Assembly (NCBI GenBank): GCA_038250905.1
Contig: JBBSBV010000001.1
Span: 173,846-237,845, forward strand
Length of the DNA stretch: 64,000 bases
Direction of reading: 5' to 3'
Origin: JAENVU01 sp038250905
GTDB taxonomy: Bacteria; Actinomycetota; Acidimicrobiia; IMCC26256; JAENVU01
In this document: one piece after another, positions 26,570-33,690 of the stretch
How the letters are laid out: each line of letters starts with the position of its first letter
How positions within the stretch are numbered: position 1 is the first letter of the stretch
Made by a program: the position numbers and the translations under genes
Notes under the pieces: generated by a model
Database searches by the model: none
What the model was told of the DNA's origin: nothing
Seen by the model: only the letters and a program-made list of their open reading frames with translations

Positions 26570-27018
26570 ACGTGATCGATCGCCATGCCGTCACGCGCGG
26601 CGCCGCGTTCGGACTGCTGCTGTTCGTCCCGATCTCTGCCCTACGCGTGGTCGTGGACCACAACGTGAACGACTTCGACCACAGCGGTTGGGCGCCGCTG
26701 TTCGCGTTGGCCATCTTCGCGGTCTACGGGATCGCGGGGTTCCTCGCCGCCCGCATCGCACTCGACGCCCCGTACTCCAACGGCATCGTCGCCGCGATCG
26801 GGGCGTTCGTCCTCTGGATCCCCATCCGCATCCTGATCTGGGCCGTGCGCGATTCGAACCAGCATCTCTTCACGGGTGCGACCCCGGTGTTCACTGCCGG
26901 TCGCATCCTCGGTCAGGTGGTCTTTGCCGCCGCACTGGGTGCCATCGGCGGCGTGATCGCCTCCCGCCGGCACCGTTCCCGCACTGCTGCGACCGTCGAC
27001 GAAGCCTCCGACGTTTGA
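26566..27018 (+). CDS. Four-helix membrane protein, unknown function
   Basis: A 150-residue protein with four likely transmembrane helices (around residues 10-28, 42-65, 73-95 and 108-130) and a short basic-acidic tail. It is translationally coupled to the exchanger gene upstream by a four-base overlap, so it may be an accessory subunit. No family is recognised. Confidence 0.8.
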   Translation: MNVIDRHAVTRGAAFGLLLFVPISALRVVVDHNVNDFDHSGWAPLFALAIFAVYGIAGFLAARIALDAPYSNGIVAAIGAFVLWIPIRILIWAVRDSNQHLFTGATPVFTAGRILGQVVFAAALGAIGGVIASRRHRSRTAATVDEASDV

Positions 27019-27100
27019 GCCGATGAGCCGATGAGCCCATGCGGCTCGACCATCCTGCGGCACTAGCTTCGTCTCGGCGGACGGCAGCGGAGGCAAGGGC

Positions 27101-28204
27101 ATGCGCAGGGCTTGGGCAGTTTCGATCGCGCTCGCGATCTCGATGACGAGCGTTCTCGCCATCGGGGCCGGGCCGGTGCGCGCCGCAGTCGCGCCGACGC
27201 CCCAGGTGTTCTTCGCGCCATCGGGCCCGCTCACCGACGGGCAGACGATCCTCGTGGGCGGCAACGGTTTCGCACCGTCGGCCCCCGTGTTCATCTCCGA
27301 GTGTGCGTCCGGGGGCTGCGTGTCGGTTGCAGCGCCAGTCACCACCGACAGTACGGGTCGATTCGGCCTGGCAGTCCGAGCGCGCCGGGGGATCAACGCT
27401 CTCGGCGGCGAATACGACTGCGCATTCCCGTGGTGTTACCTCACCGCAACAACGAGCCTCGGCGAACCAGAGAACATGTCCAACGCGACGACGGCGAGTG
27501 CTCCGATCCCGTTCGGGCCCCGACCGACGATGTCGGTCTCACGCGATACCCAACTCAAGGACGGTGAGACGGTCACGGTGACCGGCGAACACTTCGTCCC
27601 CGGCCAACACGTCAGCGCATTCGAGTGCCAGGACTACGGCAATCTCTGCACCCGTCGCCTCGGAGCGTCGGCGGTGGCTGACCCCAACGGCCGAGTCACG
27701 TTGACGACGCAGGTCGTTCGGTGGATCCACGACTATATGGACGACTCGGGCGATCCACCCTTCGACTGTGCCGTATACATCTGCCGGTTCTCGCTCGCGT
27801 TGACCAGCGGTGACTACGAAGACGGGTACTTCTCGCTTGCGCTCGACCGCCTTCAGTTCGCCCCGCGCCCGAGCCTGGCGGCCGGCAACGCAAATGCGTA
27901 CGAAGGCGATACGGGCACCCAACCGGCGACGGTCAGCGTCACCCTCTCGCCGGTCTCGAGTCGGGCGACCGAGATCAAGTACCGCACGCTCGAATGGTCG
28001 GCGCACGCACAGGATTTCGTACCGGCGTCGGGCACTGTCGTCGTCCCGGCCGGAGGCACCACGGCGACGGTGACCGTCAACGTGCGCGGCGACACCCTCA
28101 AGGAGGGGTACGAAGAATTCTTCGTGGAGTTCCAAGGCACCGGGCGAGCCCGCAAGGCGCACGCCATCAGCATCGTCTGGATCACGGACAACGAGTTCCG
28201 TTGA
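27101..28204 (+). CDS. Secreted protein: two neocarzinostatin-like domains and a Calx-beta domain
   Basis: A 367-residue exported protein with a signal peptide (MRRAWAVSIALAISMTSVLA, cleavage near VRAAVA). Residues about 35-130 and 138-245 are two immunoglobulin-like neocarzinostatin-type domains, each with paired cysteines (ECASGGC and DCAFPWC; ECQDYGNLC and DCAVYIC) and the LTDGQTILVGGNGF / LKDGETVTVTGEHF start. Residues about 250-365 form a Calx-beta-type domain (AYEGDTG ... EIKYRTLEWSAHAQDFVPASGTVVV). Neocarzinostatin itself carries an enediyne, but most family members are cell-surface proteins of unknown role. It stands alone. Confidence 0.87.
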   Translation: MRRAWAVSIALAISMTSVLAIGAGPVRAAVAPTPQVFFAPSGPLTDGQTILVGGNGFAPSAPVFISECASGGCVSVAAPVTTDSTGRFGLAVRARRGINALGGEYDCAFPWCYLTATTSLGEPENMSNATTASAPIPFGPRPTMSVSRDTQLKDGETVTVTGEHFVPGQHVSAFECQDYGNLCTRRLGASAVADPNGRVTLTTQVVRWIHDYMDDSGDPPFDCAVYICRFSLALTSGDYEDGYFSLALDRLQFAPRPSLAAGNANAYEGDTGTQPATVSVTLSPVSSRATEIKYRTLEWSAHAQDFVPASGTVVVPAGGTTATVTVNVRGDTLKEGYEEFFVEFQGTGRARKAHAISIVWITDNEFR

Positions 28205-28250
28205 ACCCGGACGCGCCGGGCCGGCCGACGTGCGAGACTCCCCCGGCGGT

Positions 28251-28604
28251 GGTGAGCCGGCCGGATGGTCGCGTACGGGCTTGACCCGTCCGAGGAACGT
28301 CCGGACTCCATAGGGCGAAGTGCTGGGTAACACCCAGTCGGGGTGACCCGCAGGAAAGTGCCACAGAAAACAGACCGCCGATGGCGGAGCGGCTGCTCCG
28401 CACAGGCAAGGTTGCAACGGTGCGGTAAGAGCGCACCAGCGTCCGGGGTGACTCGGGCGGCTAGGTAAACCCCACTTGGAGCAAGGTCAGACAGGGAGCG
28501 GGCGGCCCGTCCAACTCCCGGGTAGACCGCAAGAGTCGTCAGGTAACTGCCGACCGAGATGGATGACCATCCACGACAGAATCCGGCGTATAGGCCAGCT
28601 CACC
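28251..28604 (+). ncRNA. rnpB: RNase P RNA (type A)
   Basis: The catalytic RNA of RNase P, which trims tRNA 5' ends. Conserved core elements are present in order: GAGGAACGTCCGGACTCC (CR I), ACCCGCAGGAAAGTGCCAC with CAGAAAACAGACCGCC, GTTGCAACGGTGCGGTAAG with AGCGCACCAGCG, GCAAGGTCAGACAGGGAGCG and the 3' CGACAGAATCCGGCGTATAG (CR V). Helix P1 forms between GGTGAGCCGGCC at 28251 and GGCCAGCTCACC ending at 28604, with one mismatch, which sets the boundaries. Length about 354 nt is usual for type A. Confidence 0.95.
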
Positions 28605-28730
28605 ACCGCACCCACTCGCTGACCTGCCGAAATGGCCTCTGACCTGCGGGAACGCTAACTTCACACTTGTCATCCTCTTCCGTGTTTTGCCACCTATTTG
28701 CAACCTCCCGCGGCCTGGCCGCGGCCTGGG

Positions 28731-28748
28731 CCTGACACGCGTGTCAGG
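28731..28748. promoter_or_regulatory. Perfect 18-bp palindrome, operator-like
   Basis: CCTGACACGCGTGTCAGG is a perfect palindrome with no loop, the form expected of a dimeric repressor site, not an RNA hairpin. No clear gene starts just downstream, so its target is unknown. Confidence 0.4.
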
Positions 28749-29032
28749 TTTGAGTCCGGCGGACGAGCGCGAAACAGAATCTCAGAGAAGGGCTGCGGAG
28801 CCGCGAACCCCCCGACACCTGGTTCCGTCCGTTCGGACCGAAGCGAAAACGCACGCGGCAAAGGCTCGATCAGCGACACCACCGCTGATCGACCCCCAGT
28901 ACACGCCCAGTGGTCCGCGTGATGGCGAGAGTTTCGAGCAGTTTTCTGAGGCGCACCGTGGGTAAGAAGACCTGTTGAGCCGCATCAGGGCTAAGCGGCA
29001 GCAACATCTCTGTCCGGGCGCTCAGTGCTCTT

Positions 29033-29078
29033 CAATCTGCTCGGCTCGTCGGACGAGTTCGACGAGCCGAGCAGATTG
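29033..29078. other. Long inverted repeat, 19-bp stem
   Basis: The left arm begins CAATCTGCTCGGCTCG at 29033 and the right arm at 29060 is its exact complement over at least 19 bases, with a loop of about eight bases. No T-run follows on either strand, so it is not a textbook terminator; it could be a bidirectional terminator or a recombination/protein-binding site near the island edge. Confidence 0.75.
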
Positions 29079-29349
29079 CCTCGCCTCGACCCCCGCAGAT
29101 GAGATCGCGGAAATCAGAAACCAGGTCCAGCCGAAGGCAATCGAAGCTGGCCCAAGAGTCGAGAAGGTTGAACCGGAAAACGCGGAAGACGAGAACGACA
29201 CGGACGACCGCCAACCGCTCCAGCGATGGCTGCGATCAGTCGCAGCCATCGTTCGGGAAGAACGCCTCGTTGCCAAGCGGAGCGAGTAGCTGTTGACGCG
29301 GCAGCAGCCTGCGCAAACTCATGTTGCACCCCGATGCGATCCTGACTCG

Positions 29350-29499
29350 GTGACGTGTCCCGACTGCGATGCCGACATCGAACCGACCGCACCGTCGCCG
29401 GAGACGCGACTGCGGCCCGCCGACCTCTGGCGATGCCGTGAGTGCGGAACCGGGTGGGCGCTCGACGTGAGCGGCCTGCACGTGGAGTCTGAGCTCTGA
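29350..29499 (+). CDS. Small zinc-ribbon protein, doubtful
   Basis: GTG at 29350 starts a 49-residue peptide with two CxxC pairs (VTCPDCDADIEP and WRCRECGTGW) separated by about 25 residues, the form of a single zinc ribbon. An in-frame TTG at 29293 would lengthen it to 68. No clear ribosome-binding site precedes either start. It lies in the accessory region after rnpB; function unknown. Confidence 0.45.
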   Translation: MTCPDCDADIEPTAPSPETRLRPADLWRCRECGTGWALDVSGLHVESEL

Positions 29500-29558
29500 G
29501 TGTGGCGTCGGCCGACGCGAGATGATTCGCGAGCGCTACCCGGACTGCGTGCCCGTCA

Positions 29559-30320
29559 TCACCCCAACAGCCTGATCGCCTTTTCGACAAGTGCGACCAG
29601 TCGAGGAAGTTGCCCCGAGACCGTCGCACCGGCACCAATGCCAGCCGTGGCACCGAATGCCTTACCAAACGCGTCGCCGGAACCCACTATCGCCGCATCG
29701 GCCCACATGCCAGCGCGGCCTCTGAACCAAGCGAGCATGCCCCGAAGTGCTGCCTTTGGCGGGTCGTCGACGAGCACGACTTCCTCCGCAGCCGAGCACA
29801 GTGCGTCACCGACGCGTCGGTCCTGCGGCGGAACCGACTCTGCGACCTCTCGCCAAAGGATGACGATTTCTTCGATCGCGGCCCTGAGCTCGTCATCCAA
29901 TCGCATGATCGCGGATTGTTCCTCGAGGCCGACAAGGAAGGCGTCGAGTTCAATTTGGAGGTTGTTGCTGATGCCCAGAGCGGAACCCCTCCCAATAGGG
30001 CGAACGCCGACGAGCCACTCGCTCGCCGCCCAACGGCGCCCAAAGCAGAACAGCCCGCGGCTTCCAAGGGTGTTCTCAATCTCGTCGGAATAGAACACGC
30101 GCGAGGCGCTCTCAAGGCACAGCGTGAACGCAAATGCGCAATTCTCGATTTGTGGGCGAGGCACGTGGCCGAGCTCTTCAAGGTGCCGCAACCATCTCAA
30201 CGCTTGCGCATACAGGCCCGAGTCAACAGCGATGTCCCCACCCGCCCGGCCCGCCGACAGCGGCAGCAGCTCGAACCCGTGCGCACCGGAACCCGTGCAG
30301 AGCGACGGAAAGAAGTTCAC
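29559..30320 (-). CDS. Hypothetical protein in accessory region
   Basis: A 253-residue predicted protein with GTG start at 30320. Sequence is mostly alpha-helical and acidic in the middle (RLDDELRAAIEEIVILWREV). The last 50 residues are Gly/Ala-rich and hydrophobic (AFGKAFGATAGIGAGATVSG), which could insert in a membrane. A conserved-looking patch is SASRVFYSDEIENTLGSRGLFCFGRRWAA. I do not recognise a family. It sits between rnpB and the BREX operon, where defence-associated genes are often found; that is context only. Confidence 0.6.
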   Translation of the reverse strand: MNFFPSLCTGSGAHGFELLPLSAGRAGGDIAVDSGLYAQALRWLRHLEELGHVPRPQIENCAFAFTLCLESASRVFYSDEIENTLGSRGLFCFGRRWAASEWLVGVRPIGRGSALGISNNLQIELDAFLVGLEEQSAIMRLDDELRAAIEEIVILWREVAESVPPQDRRVGDALCSAAEEVVLVDDPPKAALRGMLAWFRGRAGMWADAAIVGSGDAFGKAFGATAGIGAGATVSGQLPRLVALVEKAIRLLG

Positions 30321-30623
30321 ACGGCGCCTGACCGCGTCGTGGGTGGGGAGTCAGGCCACAACATCCATGGAGAGTTGCAGGTTGGGCTGCTAGGCGTCCA
30401 AGTGGACAAGAGCCGCGGTCACCCGCCCGATCGTCGCGATCCCCAATCTCGTGATCGCATCCCCGCAATAGCAAGTCTCTCCGCCTTTAAGGGATCTATC
30501 CACGAATGACCTCCGAGGCACCTCTCGTCGAGACCAACCGGCGCCCGTATCGGGCGAGCAACGGCTCGATGCAGCGACCGCGTTCGCCGGGTGCAGACCA
30601 CTCAGCTATGCGAGAATCCGAAC
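30321..30623. other. Intergenic interval, no gene seen
   Basis: About 300 bases between two divergent accessory genes. Only short, unsupported frames are present. It presumably holds the two promoters. No hairpin, repeat or RNA motif stands out. Confidence 0.5.
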
Positions 30624-31091
30624 GTGACTTACGGGCAGCAGCAAGGCGACGATTCGTTCAGTGACGTCTCCTCTGATTGGTTGAAGCTCATCTATGAAAA
30701 TCGGCTTCAGCGCTTTCTTCACGACAATGACCGAATCTGGTCATCCGGGGCGTTGCTCCTTCCCCTCTCGCTCGCACCATTTCTGGTCCTACCATCAATT
30801 CGTCACCCGAGGGTCGGACACTTCGCAATCCTTGGTCTCGCGTCCTCGATTCTGATACTCGCGTGGCTCGTGATCGCTGAGAGCCACCGTCGGTACCAGA
30901 CTCGCTCGTTTGAAACGCTGAAAGCGATCGAGCGGCACGTCGGCCTCCATCTCCCCGCGGCTGCCGGTGCCCCAGATCTTCGTGGCATACCGCGGTTGAC
31001 TCGTCCTCTAGGTGCGAGATGGGCGCGACGTTCCATCGCACTCAGCGTGCCGGTTCTCTGGATTGTCGCGGCGATCGTGTGGCCTCGGTAG
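30624..31091 (+). CDS. Small membrane protein in accessory region
   Basis: GTG at 30624 (alternative GTG 30591) starts a protein of about 155 residues. It has a charged amphipathic N-terminal helix (DWLKLIYENRLQRFLHDND), two close transmembrane helices (about residues 42-60 and 68-90), a cytosolic helix (RRYQTRSFETLKAIERHVG) and a third C-terminal helix (SIALSVPVLWIVAAIVW). The topology resembles small helical membrane proteins found beside defence genes, but no family is recognised. It is 80 bases from the 3' end of the BREX operon, convergent with it. Confidence 0.65.
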   Translation: MTYGQQQGDDSFSDVSSDWLKLIYENRLQRFLHDNDRIWSSGALLLPLSLAPFLVLPSIRHPRVGHFAILGLASSILILAWLVIAESHRRYQTRSFETLKAIERHVGLHLPAAAGAPDLRGIPRLTRPLGARWARRSIALSVPVLWIVAAIVWPR

Positions 31092-31171
31092 GCAACGCCG
31101 AGGCGACCCTTGGGAATGTCAACTCGGATTGGCCCCACCGTGTTCGCTTGTTTTGACGGGCCGTGCCCCAC

Positions 31172-31876
31172 TCACGCGCGCAGCGCGAAAGCGTCGCGCC
31201 GGTTGCCGTCGCGGACACGCTCGACGAACGGGTAGGTGTCGACCCCGTTGACCGTGAGATCAAACATGAACAGCTCGGGCGCACCTGACAGCTCGTCGAT
31301 ACCGATGCCCTCAACACCTCGCGTGAGCAACATCGAATGCACAAGCCACGGGCTCATCGTCTTGGCGACGGGCAGGCGACTCGCCGCGCTGCTCCGGCGA
31401 CTGCCGCGAGTCCCGGTGAGCACCTCGAGGTTTCGGAGCGTCCGAATGCACTTCGAAACACCCTGAGCGACCACCGCACGATCTCCGCAGATCGCCTGCA
31501 CCCGTTGTCGCACATCCACACCATCGACCGCACCGCTCAAGGCGAGTTGGCGTCCGACGGTCGCGCACACAAGCCCGAAGAATGGATAGGTCGCGAGCAT
31601 CGCACCAACGTGAAACACACGGCTATCGACGCCGGCAGCCGGCTGGTCGAGTGCCCACCGGATGTGCGCACGGGCTGAGTCAGGTGGATTGATCCAAATC
31701 CTCGTGAGAATCTTGCGGGTCTTGTTCGTCGCTTCCTGTCGAGTGACGATGCCATCCAACGCAACTTCGAGCATCCGCAGCTGCGTCGGGTAGTCGGATC
31801 CAGTTCGCGCAACGCGGAGCGCTGCGTCGAGCGCTTCGTAGGTGAGCGCGCGATCGAGAACTCCGGGACCCTTCAT
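31172..31876 (-). CDS. brxA: BREX protein BrxA (DUF1819-like)
   Basis: A 234-residue all-helical protein, last gene of the BREX operon. It fits the BrxA/DUF1819 pattern: an N-terminal helix pair (ALTYEALDAALRVARTGSDYPTQ), a central NKTRKILTRIWINP stretch and a C-terminal RRDAFALRA. BrxA is a small DNA-binding protein needed for some BREX systems. Its ATG overlaps the pglZ stop (ATGA at 31873-31876). Identification rests mainly on operon position plus this pattern. Confidence 0.8.
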   Translation of the reverse strand: MKGPGVLDRALTYEALDAALRVARTGSDYPTQLRMLEVALDGIVTRQEATNKTRKILTRIWINPPDSARAHIRWALDQPAAGVDSRVFHVGAMLATYPFFGLVCATVGRQLALSGAVDGVDVRQRVQAICGDRAVVAQGVSKCIRTLRNLEVLTGTRGSRRSSAASRLPVAKTMSPWLVHSMLLTRGVEGIGIDELSGAPELFMFDLTVNGVDTYPFVERVRDGNRRDAFALRA

Positions 31877-33690
31877 CGCTCGACCCGCGCAAGTGGGACG
31901 ATGACCTCATCGAGACTCAAGCCGCCGTGCGCCATCTTGGCCCCGCTCCCGAAGTAGCCGCCTCGCCCGGGAGCAAAGACCGCGAAGCATTCATCAGCCG
32001 GCATCCCAGGAGGGTTGGGCCAACGGATACCCGTCGCGCCCGAACTCTCGGCCAAGTCGCGCGTGCCATACCAGCGGACGCGGCTCCCGGCCTGCTCGAC
32101 AGCCAGTCCTTCGAACTTCGGTGATCCAAGCGCGTTTGCCTCGACGTTGCCGTGGTCAGCAGTGATCCACACCTCGAACCCTTCGGTGCAAGCGTTTCCT
32201 ACCAACGTGTCGAGAAAGCCGTGCTGCGCCCACGTCCGCGAGTCCACCGCGAGCTGCCGGTCACCCATCACCGCACCATGCATCAACTCATCAACCGCGT
32301 TCACCACTACCGCCGCCACCACAACCTTCGAATCGGGCAAAGTCGGGACATCCCGGGGGAAGCTGCCTACCAACTTGGTGTACCACGCCGGTGCGACACT
32401 CTGCCCCAGTTCCTGACTCCAGAAGCCCTGCCACTTCTGCTTCTCCTTACTCGTGCCACTGAGACTGTCGGAATACTTGTAGGGAAGGGCGCCTGCGAAG
32501 ATCGCCTGACGCGAGACGCGCGTCAGCGTTGGAACGATTGCAAAGCAGCCCCCCTCTTGCACGACATTCAACTGGGAGGAGTCCTTGATCACATCCCACT
32601 GGGGCCAACCCATTCCGTCGACCACGACCAGCAGCACACGCTGCGCTTCGCCGTCCCGCAAACGGCGCGAGAGGAATGGAGCAACCTTGGCTACGGTCGA
32701 CGGCCACGACGGCGAGGCAGCGGTCATCGCTGAAGCCAGTCCGCCGCTCTGCAACCACGAGCAGAACGCAGCGTCAGATGCGAGCCACCACTCTTCGGCG
32801 ACGGCTTGCGTCTCCGCGTCGGGCGGGGCCTGAGCCAAGAGGGCACGAACGCGACCCCACAGAGAAGCCAGTCCGAGCCAACCTTCCCTTGTGTCGGCGC
32901 TACTCGGTGCGTTGTCAAGAATCTCGCGCGCCTCCTCGCCGAGGTCGGTGCTCACGGTCACGTTGCGTACCCACGCCGGGAGATCGTGACGGCTCATGGC
33001 AGTGGTGAGGAGACCCTTCGCGACGAGCGGCATCACACGCGGGCCGACAGCCGTCATGGTCGCGGCGGACGCGGCCGCGTCCCCGTTGTTACACCAGTCG
33101 GTCCACGCGGTTTGGAGCGGCGCGAAGTTGGGCGGATCGCTCGCGAGCGCGACCGCGATCGGGTGCCGGACGCGGTCACGGATCGCGCGCCACGTTGCTG
33201 GACCGGTGGTTGGGTCCTCAAGGAACATTGCAACGCCTGAGATCTCGGTCGCCTCGGGGGCTCCGATCGGGAGACTGAGCTGCCAACCGTCCGCGAAGAT
33301 CAAGCCGACTGAATCTGAGGGCCGCTTCTCGAGGCCATCGATCACCGCGTCAATCCGGTTCTCTGGTATTTCTGAAACAAGCGGGAGGAGATCCGGATCC
33401 ACCGGCGGCCGGATCCTCACGCATTGTGCGGCATGAGAGACATCCCAAGGCAGCTGCTCCGGTCGTTGCAGTTCGGGGTCGCTGACGACGATCAGCAGCG
33501 GCGGTCGGTCCACGGAACGCCTTCGGCCATCGCGCTCCCAGATCCTACGGAGCGACCACCAATCTTCAGCGAACGCCGTCTCGGCGCTCGGCACCTCTGC
33601 GGGGTCGATCCAACCGTCGGCGTCGAGTGCGACGATGACCGGGCCGGCGTCGAGTGCCGGATCGAGTAGCCGAACTACCCATCGGTTCAC
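31873..33690 (-). CDS. pglZ: BREX-3 phosphatase-fold protein PglZ
   Basis: PglZ is the core protein of all BREX phage-defence systems, with an alkaline-phosphatase fold. This 605-residue version has the metal-site motifs VLLVVVDGMGWPQW (about residue 355), PTLTRVSRQAIFAGALPY, WITADHGNVEANALG (about 510) and KMAHGGLSLDEVIVPLA near the C-terminus. Start GTG at 33690 overlaps the helicase stop. Homologues cleave phosphodiesters in vitro, but its exact part in defence is not known. Confidence 0.92.
   Translation of the reverse strand: MNRWVVRLLDPALDAGPVIVALDADGWIDPAEVPSAETAFAEDWWSLRRIWERDGRRRSVDRPPLLIVVSDPELQRPEQLPWDVSHAAQCVRIRPPVDPDLLPLVSEIPENRIDAVIDGLEKRPSDSVGLIFADGWQLSLPIGAPEATEISGVAMFLEDPTTGPATWRAIRDRVRHPIAVALASDPPNFAPLQTAWTDWCNNGDAAASAATMTAVGPRVMPLVAKGLLTTAMSRHDLPAWVRNVTVSTDLGEEAREILDNAPSSADTREGWLGLASLWGRVRALLAQAPPDAETQAVAEEWWLASDAAFCSWLQSGGLASAMTAASPSWPSTVAKVAPFLSRRLRDGEAQRVLLVVVDGMGWPQWDVIKDSSQLNVVQEGGCFAIVPTLTRVSRQAIFAGALPYKYSDSLSGTSKEKQKWQGFWSQELGQSVAPAWYTKLVGSFPRDVPTLPDSKVVVAAVVVNAVDELMHGAVMGDRQLAVDSRTWAQHGFLDTLVGNACTEGFEVWITADHGNVEANALGSPKFEGLAVEQAGSRVRWYGTRDLAESSGATGIRWPNPPGMPADECFAVFAPGRGGYFGSGAKMAHGGLSLDEVIVPLARVER

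Larger units (their letters stand above)
28605..29292. other. Gene-poor interval after rnpB
   Basis: About 690 bases without a gene I can support. Short frames on both strands (for example 28975-29289 plus, 29022-29276 minus) cross a long inverted repeat and show no family, good start signal or consistent codon use. The interval contains a direct repeat of CCGCGGCCTGG (28708-28729), a perfect palindrome (28731-28748) and a long hairpin (29033-29078). It marks the change from core-like genes to accessory genes. Confidence 0.6.

Noticed and set aside
28975..29289. Two overlapping small frames on opposite strands after rnpB
   Set aside because: Neither has a convincing start or family, and both read through the long inverted repeat; described instead as a gene-poor interval.
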